Positions 8,890-16,468 of a stretch of DNA of 64,000 nucleotides are shown piece after piece. Source of the stretch: an uncultured Gardnerella sp. (GTDB lineage: Bacteria; Actinomycetota; Actinomycetes; Actinomycetales; Bifidobacteriaceae). Made by a program: the position numbers and the translations under genes. A model generated the notes under the pieces. The model searched no databases and had not been told where the DNA came from. It saw only the letters and a program-made list of their open reading frames with translations. Numbering within the stretch: position 1 is the stretch's first letter; every line of letters starts with the position of its first letter. The stretch lies in assembly GCA_947289115.1 (NCBI GenBank), contig CAMYPG010000001.1, positions 48,976-112,975 on the forward strand, read 5' to 3'.

Positions 8890-8918
8890 AGCTTGAAATC
8901 CCGATGGTTTCAAGCTCG
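8890..8918. repeat. Dispersed 29-bp palindromic repeat, copy 1
   Basis: Reads GAGCTTGAAA, a short loop, then TTTCAAGCTC, followed by GGTCAAAAC. A second copy lies 173 bases away at 9063-9091 with one base different inside the repeat. Both sit in the 287-base gap between the CAT tRNA and the ECF transporter gene, which otherwise holds low-complexity AAAC-rich DNA (about 8925-8980). Confidence 0.8.
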
Positions 8919-8984
8919 GTCAAAACCCAAACAAACAAAAACAAAACCCAACACAAAACCACACCAACCAAAATCTACCTCCGT

Positions 8985-9062
8985 CAATAACGACGAAGGC
9001 AGACCTCGCTTGCGTTGAAAGCATACCGTTCTTTCAACCTGAGCAAGCTCGACGCTCTGAAG
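8985..9062. repeat. Dispersed intergenic repeat related to the array at 63.8 kb
   Basis: About 75 bases match, with scattered changes, the reverse complement of 63804-63894. Shared blocks are CGAAGGCAGACCTCGCTTG, the following CGTTGAAAGCA, CTTTCAACC and GAGCAAGCTCG. At 63.8 kb the centre is a perfect palindrome; here it is decayed (GAAAGCATACCGTTCTTTC). It looks like a non-coding repeat family spread through intergenic DNA. Confidence 0.7.
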
Positions 9063-9091
9063 GAGCTTGAAATCCCGATGATTTCAAGCTC
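9063..9091. repeat. Dispersed 29-bp palindromic repeat, copy 2
   Basis: GAGCTTGAAAT, loop CCCGATG, then ATTTCAAGCTC: a perfect 11-bp stem, followed by GGTCAGAAC. This copy runs into the 3' end of the ECF transporter gene and supplies its stop codon. Confidence 0.8.
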
Positions 9092-9764
9092 GGTCAGAAC
9101 GTCCAGATGCGAAGTTATCAAGAGCACCAGTTTTGCGCAAAGCCAAATACACAAACCACACAAGCACTCCAGAAAGCAACAATCCACTAATAAGCTCTGT
9201 AATCATATGAATCGTAATATAAGTAGGAGCTTTAGCCTGATACTTAGTGAAGCTTAAGAACACACCATACTCAAAAGCCACAAGCAAACCAGAAAGAGCA
9301 CTCAAAGTCAAATTAAACTTTCGCAAACGGAAAATTAAGAACGGAATCTCCGCAAACACACCCTGCAAAAGTGCGGAAATAAGCGTATCTCGCATATTAA
9401 ACGGAGTTCCAAGAAGCACCTGTACAAATGCTGCAACAACATTTACATACACTGCAGAACCTGGCTTACGAATAAGCAAAACTGCAAGAGTTCCAGACAA
9501 ATACCAAACACCATGCGTGATGCTTGCAAAACCAGGAAGAACAGCTGCATTCAAAGTACGAATCAAAGGAATAAACACCAAGCCATAGCCATACAAGATA
9601 ACGCCAAAAACAGCAGCAAGAGCAGCACCTAATGCGATATCTGCAACACGCCAACGCATGCTTATAACCCTATTAATACTAGAAGCAGCATTACTATCCA
9701 CTTGATCCGTTACACAATTAGATGATTCTAACCCATTATTATTTGTATTGAAAATATCGCTCAT
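9084..9764 (-). CDS. YkoE-type ECF transporter S component (thiamine or its precursor)
   Basis: Integral membrane substrate-binding subunit of an energy-coupling factor transporter. The conserved core begins at M-R-W-R-V-A-D-I-A-L-G near residue 37 and has about five hydrophobic segments, including I-R-K-P-G-S-A-V-Y-V-N-V-V-A-A, which I recognise from YkoE, the thiamine/hydroxymethylpyrimidine S component. The first 36 residues are polar and Asn/Ser-rich. AAAGGA lies 8 bases before the ATG. The ATPase and T subunits are not adjacent, so it may share an ECF module encoded elsewhere. A YkoF-like thiamine-binding protein is encoded at 16.0 kb. The last residues and stop codon come from the dispersed repeat at 9063-9091, so the natural C-terminus may have been replaced. 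Confidence 0.75.
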   Translation of the reverse strand: MSDIFNTNNNGLESSNCVTDQVDSNAASSINRVISMRWRVADIALGAALAAVFGVILYGYGLVFIPLIRTLNAAVLPGFASITHGVWYLSGTLAVLLIRKPGSAVYVNVVAAFVQVLLGTPFNMRDTLISALLQGVFAEIPFLIFRLRKFNLTLSALSGLLVAFEYGVFLSFTKYQAKAPTYITIHMITELISGLLLSGVLVWFVYLALRKTGALDNFASGRSDRA

Positions 9765-10026
9765 AGGAAATCCTTTTTAAGCTGCTGCGCATTGTAAATT
9801 ACTGAATTGAATACTTCCTGACCTACGCAGCCCGGGCAGAAGTACCAATGAGAAAGTGTATCACCTCTAAAAAGCACAACATACCTTTTGTGATATTTAA
9901 TACATTGTCAGATCTTATATCGATTTATAGAAAAAATATATGAAAAACTAATTGCTGCGCAAAATACGAAAAATAGGGTAAGCAGCAAAAATAGAAATAC
10001 GAACATCAGAAATACAAAAAACGAAA
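9765..10026 (-). promoter_or_regulatory. Leader and promoter region of the ECF transporter gene
   Basis: This AT-rich region has a GC-rich island at about 9814-9846, where ACTTC and GAAGT flank a GCCCGGGC palindrome on the minus strand. That could form a hairpin in the mRNA leader. I looked for a TPP riboswitch and did not find its CTGAGA core. Nothing else is recognisable. Confidence 0.35.
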
Positions 10027-10052
10027 AACGCCGCTGAAAACCCAGCGGCGTT
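10027..10052 (-). terminator. Rho-independent terminator after tRNA-Glu
   Basis: A perfect 10-bp GC-rich stem (AACGCCGCTG / CAGCGGCGTT) with a 6-base loop, followed on the minus strand by TTTCGTTTTTTG. It lies 8 bases past the tRNA 3' end. Confidence 0.85.
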
Positions 10053-10060
10053 GTAATTTG

Positions 10061-10132
10061 TACCCCCTAAGAGAGTCGAACTCTTGTTGTCAGATTGAAA
10101 GTCTGGTGTCCTAACCGTTAGACGAAGGGGGC
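10061..10132 (-). tRNA. tRNA-Glu (TTC)
   Basis: The minus strand gives a complete cloverleaf: acceptor GCCCCCT with AGGGGGT (G-T closing pair), anticodon loop CTTTCAA with TTC, and T-loop GTTCGACTC. The 72-base form without CCA is usual for this isoacceptor in actinobacteria. Confidence 0.93.
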
Positions 10133-10239
10133 TTCGAACCAAACCATATGATATTAACACTCAAAAAAGCAGTACGCAACTCACGGCGTGTTGAAACTAA
10201 GTACAACTGCAAAGCTACGAGAACAGCGGCGGCAGAGCA

Positions 10240-11058
10240 TTATTGTGCTATGTAGGTGAAGTCGTGAATCGTGCGACCAGCCTCCAAGCCTTTGCGCTCA
10301 AAATTCGTAAGAACTCGACCAGCAAAGCGCTCAGACTCGCTAAAATCTGCGTGCGGAAGAGCTGCTGCAGTATCAGCTGTACCTTTCCCTACATGCTCAA
10401 TTGGAAGACTTGCGCTTAATTCGCCAATATTTGCAAAATCTTCGCGAGAATCCATAATCTCATGCACATGCAAAGCGTAATCCTCAATATCTGTAGCAAT
10501 GCGCCACGCACCCCCTCTACGCAACGCCTGGTGTATTGTAGAGGCAAGCTCTGGCTGCACAATACGACGCTTATGGTGGCGCATTTTAGGCCATGGATCC
10601 GGGAAGAAAGTCCAAACTTCTTCTAAAACTCCGCAGTCGCACGCAGCGAAGAAATCAGGAGCGTTAATTTGTGCAATACGAAGATTAGTCAAACCTTGCT
10701 TTCCAGCAAGAAGCATTGTGTGAGCAACGCCTGGATCATAAACTTCAAGCGCTAAAAAGTTAGTTTCCGGCAAACGTTCAGCTGCGGCAACAATGTTTTC
10801 GCCTTGTCCGGAACCAATTTCAACAATAAGCGGATTATCATTCCCCCACTTATCGCTAATCCAATCATGCGTAATGTTCAAATTTTCGCGCAATCTAAAT
10901 GAGCCAGGTGCTTCAGTAACGTCTAGCAGGTACTGACTTGCATAACGCTCCTGAGCGTGCTGTAAACGCGCATCTAAGCGCCCAGAACGACGCACAAACG
11001 ACAATACAGTGCGTTGCTTGGCTTGCATAGTGTTTTCGTTTTCATTTTCAGTGCTCAT
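10240..11058 (-). CDS. trmB: tRNA (guanine-N7-)-methyltransferase
   Basis: Methylates G46 of tRNAs using S-adenosylmethionine. The SAM-binding motif I-V-E-I-G-S-G-Q-G-E-N is near residue 77. The TrmB signature F-F-P-D-P-W-P-K, followed by H-H-K-R-R-I, is near residue 150, and the A-T-D-I-E-D-Y-A motif near residue 190. The first 30 residues are Glu/Asn-rich and not conserved. The 272-residue length is normal. It follows sepF on the same strand, but a terminator-like hairpin separates them, so it probably has its own promoter in 11059-11217. Confidence 0.93.
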   Translation of the reverse strand: MSTENENENTMQAKQRTVLSFVRRSGRLDARLQHAQERYASQYLLDVTEAPGSFRLRENLNITHDWISDKWGNDNPLIVEIGSGQGENIVAAAERLPETNFLALEVYDPGVAHTMLLAGKQGLTNLRIAQINAPDFFAACDCGVLEEVWTFFPDPWPKMRHHKRRIVQPELASTIHQALRRGGAWRIATDIEDYALHVHEIMDSREDFANIGELSASLPIEHVGKGTADTAAALPHADFSESERFAGRVLTNFERKGLEAGRTIHDFTYIAQ

Positions 11059-11154
11059 GAGATTACTTTCGTTATTTGGGTTACATGCCTTTAGTTTAAA
11101 TTCGCATGATTTTAGTCATGCTCGCACACATCGCTTTTATGCTACCAAAAAGTA

Positions 11155-11190
11155 TAAAAAAGCAGCGAAAGTTGTTAAACAAACGCTGCT
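11155..11190 (-). terminator. Terminator downstream of sepF
   Basis: The stem AGCAGCG/CGCTGCT (11161-11167 with 11184-11190) is followed on the minus strand by a run of six T. It lies 28 bases beyond the sepF stop and ahead of trmB. Confidence 0.65.
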
Positions 11191-11217
11191 CAATTAATTC
11201 TTTAGCAAATACAATTT

Positions 11218-11676
11218 TTAGGAGAACAAGTCACGCGCGGTATTGTCGTTCGGAGCATCCTCTACTTTGATATTCACTTGTGCTGGGCTTAGCAAAAACA
11301 CCCTAGGAGTTACACGCTCAATAGAGCCACGAACACCAAACACAACTCCAGCAGAAAAATCAACAATACGATACGCAACTGATTCAGTTACACCAGTAAG
11401 GTTTAAAACCACTGGAACACCGTCACGCAAAGCACGACCTACCATTTGCGCATCATCGTAAGACTTAGGATGAATTGTAGTAATACGACTCATACGACTA
11501 GCATTCGCACGAGCAGAACCGCCACGCAAATCATTACCATGTTGCGACACAGCAGGAGTTACCGAGCGATCATTATCGAATGACGTTTCTTGAACATCAG
11601 ATTCAGCATAATCATCATCCTCAGGCACATCTGCCATACCAACGTATGACATCACGTTCTTCATAAAGCCAGCCAT
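11218..11676 (-). CDS. sepF: Cell division protein SepF
   Basis: Membrane anchor and bundling partner of FtsZ at the division septum. The N-terminal amphipathic stretch (M-A-G-F-M-K-N-V-M-S-Y-V-G) matches the membrane-targeting helix. An acidic, Asp-rich linker follows at about residues 18-40. The C-terminal SepF domain has I-H-P-K-S-Y-D-D-A, V-V-L-N-L-T-G-V and D-F-S-A-G-V-V-F-G. The 152-residue length is typical. AGGAGG lies 9 bases before the ATG. It sits 24 bases downstream of ftsZ and is surely co-transcribed with it. Confidence 0.95.
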   Translation of the reverse strand: MAGFMKNVMSYVGMADVPEDDDYAESDVQETSFDNDRSVTPAVSQHGNDLRGGSARANASRMSRITTIHPKSYDDAQMVGRALRDGVPVVLNLTGVTESVAYRIVDFSAGVVFGVRGSIERVTPRVFLLSPAQVNIKVEDAPNDNTARDLFS

Positions 11677-11700
11677 GAAGCAACCCTCCTCTCGTTACGC

Positions 11701-12912
11701 TTAACGCAGAAAATCAGGAATATCTAATTCGTCAGGTTCAGCAGTCTGCTGTACAGGAGCTGCAGAAGGAGAATATTGCTGATTCATTGCAGGCTCAAAC
11801 ATAGAAGGCATAGAAGCAGGTTGTTCTACTTGTAGAGCAGCTTGAGCTTCCTCTTTGAAAGATGACGTAGACTGTGCAGGAGCTACAGGCTTAACATCTG
11901 CTTGCATATCAACAAACTGACCAGCTTTAGCTGAGGACTCCTCCGCCTTAGGATGGGCATCAAATCCAGCAGCAATAACCGTAACTCGAACCTCATCGCC
12001 GTAAGAATCATCCAAAGAAAGACCCCAAATAATTTGAGCTTCTGGATGAATAGCTTTACGAACAAGTTCAGTTGCAGCAGAAGCTTCCTGAAGCTTCAAA
12101 TCACTTGGACCTGCGATATTAATCAAAGCACCGTGAGCACCCTCAATGCTTTCTTCCAGCAATGGGGAGCTAATAGCGATTTCAGCTGCCTGAGTTGCAC
12201 GATCCTCGCCCTTTGCAGCACCAATACCGAACAATGCGGTACCTGCTCCGCGAAGAACAGCTGTAACATCAGAGAAATCAACATGAATGTAAGAATTCAT
12301 GGTAATTAAATCAGTAATGCCTTGCACACCTGCGAGCAATGCAGTATCTGCCGTCTTAAATGCTTCAATAATTCCAATAGTACGATCAGAAATCTCCAAA
12401 AGACGATCATTTGGAATAACAATCAACGCGTCAACTTCTTTGCGAAGATTCTCGATACCAAGTTTTGCAGATGCAGCACGTTGCGGTCCTTCAAAACCGA
12501 ATGGACGTGTAACAACAGCAATAGTCAAAGCACCTTGCTGATGAGCTGCACGAGCCACAATCGGGCTTGCACCAGTACCCGTACCACCGCCTTCACCGCA
12601 GGTAACAAACACCATGTCAGCACCCTTAAGTGCCTCTTCAATGTCTGATTGATGATCCTGCGCAGCCTTAGCACCCTTTTCAGGGTCAGCACCAGCGCCC
12701 AAGCCTCGGCTCGAAGCATCAGATAATGAAATCTTTACATCAGCATCAGAACGCAGTAAATCTTTAGCGTCAGTATTAATGGCCACAAACTCTACATTCT
12801 GTAGGCCCTCGCTGATCATCCGATTGACGGCGTTACCGCCGGCACCACCGACGCCGACTACCTTGATGATGGTTTTGTCGTTGAAATTGTCAGTCTGGGC
12901 AATCTCGCTCAC
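11701..12912 (-). CDS. ftsZ: Cell division GTPase FtsZ
   Basis: Tubulin homologue that forms the Z ring. The GTP loop G-G-G-T-G-T-G is near residue 110. N-terminal G-V-G-G-A-G-G-N-A-V-N-R-M, the T-A-D sugar-binding segment and the C-terminal peptide D-E-L-D-I-P-D-F-L-R (partner binding, including SepF) are intact. The linker of about 70 residues is Pro/Gln/Ala-rich. The start is GTG with GGAG 6 bases upstream. Upstream on the same strand is a dihydrouridine synthase, not ftsQ or murC, and downstream only sepF, so this pair is separated from the wider division and cell-wall cluster in this window. Confidence 0.97.
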   Translation of the reverse strand: MSEIAQTDNFNDKTIIKVVGVGGAGGNAVNRMISEGLQNVEFVAINTDAKDLLRSDADVKISLSDASSRGLGAGADPEKGAKAAQDHQSDIEEALKGADMVFVTCGEGGGTGTGASPIVARAAHQQGALTIAVVTRPFGFEGPQRAASAKLGIENLRKEVDALIVIPNDRLLEISDRTIGIIEAFKTADTALLAGVQGITDLITMNSYIHVDFSDVTAVLRGAGTALFGIGAAKGEDRATQAAEIAISSPLLEESIEGAHGALINIAGPSDLKLQEASAATELVRKAIHPEAQIIWGLSLDDSYGDEVRVTVIAAGFDAHPKAEESSAKAGQFVDMQADVKPVAPAQSTSSFKEEAQAALQVEQPASMPSMFEPAMNQQYSPSAAPVQQTAEPDELDIPDFLR

Positions 12913-13114
12913 CGTTATCTCCTGTCACTCACGCACGTTTACACAATATTTTAGCGCAAAACGCTCGATACTGACGACGTTTTCACAATAAACTGAAAAA
13001 ATGTCACTGTTTTGATAATACACCGTGCTATATGCAAATATGAGCACAAGGTGATTTTAATAGAACATTATCGAAATAATCAGTGCAAAAAAATGACGAA
13101 AGCCCTAGAAAACA

Positions 13115-14269
13115 CTAGTAACTTGCATCCATTGGATCATCACCAAATAACGCCTCTCGCTCTTCGTGACTAGTTGTACGAGAATCTAACCACCCATACG
13201 GCAAATGAACTTTTTTAGCAAATCTAACTCGCCCACGCGGCGTGTCTAACACTTTTTCTGGCAAACGAAGAGAACCGTCAAGCATATCGAGATTACGTTG
13301 AACATCCTCAATTGACTCGCACTCCATAAACGCTTTACGAGTGCCACCACCAACAGGAAAGCCCTTTAAATACCAAGCGACATGCTTACGCAAGTCGTGA
13401 ACAGCCATACGCTCGTCACCATCATAAAACTCAACTAAAAGCTTCAAGTGACGCAAAATAACGGAACCAACTTCTGTCAAAGTAGGATTCACACGATTAT
13501 CGCTACCTTCGCAAGCATTGCGAATATCAGCAAACAACCATGGGCGACCTTGACATCCTCGACCGATAGCAACGCCAGCGCAGCCAGTTTCCTTAAACAT
13601 TGCGAGCGCATCTTCCGCACCCCAAATATCACCATTGCCAAAAACTGGAATATCGAGTGCTTCTACAAGCTCGCCAATACGCGTCCAGTCTGAATGACCA
13701 CCATAATATTCTGCAGTTGTACGAGCATGCAAAGTTACAGCAGCGCATCCTTCTTCTTGCGCAATATGACCAGCTTGAATAAAAGTTTCATGATTCTCGT
13801 CAATTCCAACGCGGAATTTAGCCGTAACAGGGATTCCTGCTGGTTCGCAAACAGAAACAACGCGATGCAAAATTTCTTGCAACAAATCAGTTTTCCAAGG
13901 AAGAGCAGAACCACCGCCGCGTCGCGTCACTTTTGGAACTGGGCAGCCGAAGTTTAAGTCAACGTGATCAGCCATGTTTTCGTCGACAACAATTTGAGCT
14001 GCTTGCTCAACAATAGAAGGATTTACACCATAAAGTTGCAAAGAGCGCACTTTTTCGCTAGGAGCAAAACGGCAAAGTCTAAGCGCTTTTGGATTTCGTG
14101 CAACTAAAGCTCGAGCTGTAATCATTTCTGCTACGTAAAGCCCGTCCGGACCAAATTCGCGGCAGATTACGCGAAATGGCCAGTTAGTGATCCCCGCCAT
14201 TGGAGATAAAACAACAGGAGTTGCAATATGAACTTTCCCTAAATCCACTGGCTTTATAGAAAAATTCAT
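13115..14269 (-). CDS. dus: tRNA-dihydrouridine synthase
   Basis: FMN-dependent reductase that converts uridine to dihydrouridine in tRNA D-loops. It is a TIM barrel starting with V-V-L-S-P-M-A-G-I-T-N-W-P-F-R. It carries the N-F-G-C-P-V-P-K-V-T-R-R-G-G-G-S-A-L motif near residue 105, T-A-K-F-R-V-G near 150 and the FMN-phosphate segment V-F-G-N-G-D-I-W near 205. G-V-A-I-G-R-G-x-Q-G-R-P-W near residue 233 and a C-terminal helical RNA-binding domain complete it. The 384-residue length is usual for the DusB/NifR3 group in actinobacteria. It lies 202 bases upstream of ftsZ. Confidence 0.93.
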   Translation of the reverse strand: MNFSIKPVDLGKVHIATPVVLSPMAGITNWPFRVICREFGPDGLYVAEMITARALVARNPKALRLCRFAPSEKVRSLQLYGVNPSIVEQAAQIVVDENMADHVDLNFGCPVPKVTRRGGGSALPWKTDLLQEILHRVVSVCEPAGIPVTAKFRVGIDENHETFIQAGHIAQEEGCAAVTLHARTTAEYYGGHSDWTRIGELVEALDIPVFGNGDIWGAEDALAMFKETGCAGVAIGRGCQGRPWLFADIRNACEGSDNRVNPTLTEVGSVILRHLKLLVEFYDGDERMAVHDLRKHVAWYLKGFPVGGGTRKAFMECESIEDVQRNLDMLDGSLRLPEKVLDTPRGRVRFAKKVHLPYGWLDSRTTSHEEREALFGDDPMDASY

Positions 14270-14338
14270 ATTGCTTTAACTCCGTTCACTATAATAATAA
14301 TTTTGCTTATTAATGCTTAAGCACTACTCAAACGCGTA

Positions 14339-15859
14339 TTAGTATAATCCGCCAGCAGTAGCGATTTGTACAGGCTTAGACTCGTCTTCGCCAGCTTCTT
14401 TAGCAATATCCGTAGTACCGTCGGCCGCACGAGTACCAACGATTTCAACAGGGCCTTGCGGATACTTAACACGTTTTTCGTTAATTCGGCTAGCGACGTA
14501 ATCTGCAACCTTGTCCAAGGAAACACGCTCTTGTTGCATAGTGTCGCGCTCGCGAATTGTAACAGCATGATCTTCTAAAGTATCGAAGTCAACTGTTACG
14601 CACAAAGGAGTACCAATTTCGTCCTCACGACGGTAGCGGCGACCAATAGCACCAGCTTCGTCGTAATCGATAACCCAATCATGCTGACGCAAATCTGCAG
14701 CCAAATCTTGAGCAACAGCTTGTAATTCTGGCTTCTTACTCAAAGGCAAAACTGCAGCTTTAACAGGAGCCAAACGAGGATCAAGTCGAAGAACAGTGCG
14801 CTTGTCAACTCCGCCCTTAGTGTTTGGAGCTTCGTCAACGTCATAAGCATCAACCAAAAATGCCATAAGCGAGCGCGTAAGACCAGCCGCAGGCTCAATA
14901 ACGTAAGGCACATACTTTTCGCCAGTAGCCTGGTTGAAGTAGCTCAAATCCTCGCCGGAATGCTTAGCATGAGCAGACAAATCGTAGTCAGTACGGTTTG
15001 CAATACCCTCAAGCTCTCCCCAATCCGAACCTTGGAAGCCAAATTTGTATTCAATATCGACAGTGCGCTTGGAATAATGGCTTAGCTTCTCTTTAGGATG
15101 CTCATACATGCGCAAATTCTCTGGCTTTACACCCAAATCAACATACCAATTTACGCGTGTATCAATCCAATACTGATGCCAAGCTTCGTCTGTTCCAGGC
15201 TCTACAAAGAACTCCATTTCCATCTGCTCAAACTCGCGAGTGCGGAAGATGAAGTTTCCAGGCGTAATTTCGTTGCGGAAAGACTTACCAATATTCGCAA
15301 TGCCAAAAGGCGGCTTTTGACGAGCAGAAGTCATGACGTTCTTAAAATCAACGAAAATACCCTGAGCTGTTTCTGGACGCAAATAATGCAAGCTATTTTC
15401 GTCTTCAACCGGTCCTAAATGAGTGCGAAGCATCATGTTGAAGTCACGTGGCTCAGTCCAGTTTCCGCGAGTACCACAATCTGGGCAAGCAATGTCTTTT
15501 AATCCATTTTCTGGCATCTTGTCGCCATGCTTTTCAGCATAAGACTCTTCCAACTTATCTGCACGATGACGCTTATGGCAATTCAAGCACTCAATCAAAG
15601 GATCGTTAAACACGGAAACGTGACCGGAAGCAACCCACACCTGTGAGGGCAGAATAACGGAAGTATCCACACCAACAACATCTCCACGCGTGGTCACCAT
15701 GTAGCGCCACCATTCGCGCTTGATATTATCTTTTAACGCAACACCGAGCGGGCCGTAATCCCACGCAGAACGCGTGCCACCGTAAATTTCGCCGGCTGGG
15801 AACACAAATCCTCGACGCTTAGCCAAGGAGACGACTTCATCAAGCTTTGAAACAGCCAC
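14339..15859 (-). CDS. glyS: Glycyl-tRNA synthetase (alpha-2 type)
   Basis: Charges tRNA-Gly; class II synthetase of the single-chain homodimeric type. Motifs visible are G-E-I-Y-G-G-T-R-S-A-W-D-Y-G-P-L-G near residue 22, L-R-P-E-T-A-Q-G-I-F-V near 165, the motif 2 F-R-N-E-I-T-P-G-N-F-I-F-R-T-R-E-F-E-Q near 197, and E-P-A-A-G-L-T-R near 325. Two CxxC pairs near residues 87-90 and 125-128 probably bind zinc. The anticodon-binding domain follows. The start codon is GTG, with AAAAGGTG just upstream. The C-terminus carries about 25 extra residues (E-D-E-S-K-P-V-Q and onward) of unknown role. Confidence 0.95.
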   Translation of the reverse strand: MAVSKLDEVVSLAKRRGFVFPAGEIYGGTRSAWDYGPLGVALKDNIKREWWRYMVTTRGDVVGVDTSVILPSQVWVASGHVSVFNDPLIECLNCHKRHRADKLEESYAEKHGDKMPENGLKDIACPDCGTRGNWTEPRDFNMMLRTHLGPVEDENSLHYLRPETAQGIFVDFKNVMTSARQKPPFGIANIGKSFRNEITPGNFIFRTREFEQMEMEFFVEPGTDEAWHQYWIDTRVNWYVDLGVKPENLRMYEHPKEKLSHYSKRTVDIEYKFGFQGSDWGELEGIANRTDYDLSAHAKHSGEDLSYFNQATGEKYVPYVIEPAAGLTRSLMAFLVDAYDVDEAPNTKGGVDKRTVLRLDPRLAPVKAAVLPLSKKPELQAVAQDLAADLRQHDWVIDYDEAGAIGRRYRREDEIGTPLCVTVDFDTLEDHAVTIRERDTMQQERVSLDKVADYVASRINEKRVKYPQGPVEIVGTRAADGTTDIAKEAGEDESKPVQIATAGGLY

Positions 15860-16038
15860 AATACACCTTTTCGTAAAACTAGAAAATTCGGGTGAAAACG
15901 TTGCTATTATAGAAAAACCCTGTGACGCTTGTAAAATTGTTAAAGTAATGCAAATTTATAAGTTTGTTGACGCATTATTTGGCGTTGTCTTGTTTTGCTA
16001 GATTTGCATAAGATTACGATTTTAAAGGGATTGTTACT

Positions 16039-16404
16039 ATGAGTGAAAATAATAACGAGAATACAAACGACCACGCGAACGAGCACAGAACTAACACGGT
16101 CGCGGCGTTGTGCATTGCTCCAAGCGGAGTCGGAGACGAGTTGAGCGAGTACGTGGCGGATGCTGTACAAGTAATTCGCGATTCTGGATTAAAGAACGAA
16201 ACTAACGCAATGTTCACGAATATTGAGGGCGAATTTGATGACGTTATGCGCGTTGTGAAAGATGCTACGATGACTTTAGTTAGTAAAGGATACCGTACTG
16301 GAGTAATACTAAAATTAGATATTCGCCCTGGTTTTAGCAATCAAATTGACGCAAAAAGTGCGCTTGTAGATAAGATTCTCGACAAACGAAATAAAGAAGA
16401 ATAA
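16039..16404 (+). CDS. Thiamine-binding YkoF/MTH1187-family protein
   Basis: Small ferredoxin-like-fold protein; this family binds thiamine or related pyrimidines (UPF0045). The core runs from V-A-A-L-C-I-A-P-S-G-V-G near residue 23 through N-A-M-F-T-N-I-E-G-E-F-D-D-V near 55 and G-Y-R-T-G-V-I-L-K-L-D-I-R-P-G to the end. The first 22 residues are Asn/His/Glu-rich and not conserved. With about 95 residues of domain it has one repeat, as in MTH1187, not two as in YkoF. Together with the YkoE-like membrane protein at 9.1-9.8 kb it points to uptake or sensing of thiamine precursors. It lies 64 bases upstream of the amidohydrolase. Confidence 0.75.
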   Translation: MSENNNENTNDHANEHRTNTVAALCIAPSGVGDELSEYVADAVQVIRDSGLKNETNAMFTNIEGEFDDVMRVVKDATMTLVSKGYRTGVILKLDIRPGFSNQIDAKSALVDKILDKRNKEE

Positions 16405-16468
16405 AACTAAAATCAAATAGTCTCAAAACTCAAAAAAGTTATAATAAAACAAAAGAAAGCAGGAATTT

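Noticed and set aside
9765..9900. Possible TPP riboswitch before the YkoE-like gene
   Set aside because: The leader has GCGTAGG-like bases, but the CTGAGA and ACCTGATCTG cores are missing and the pairing does not fit the known fold.
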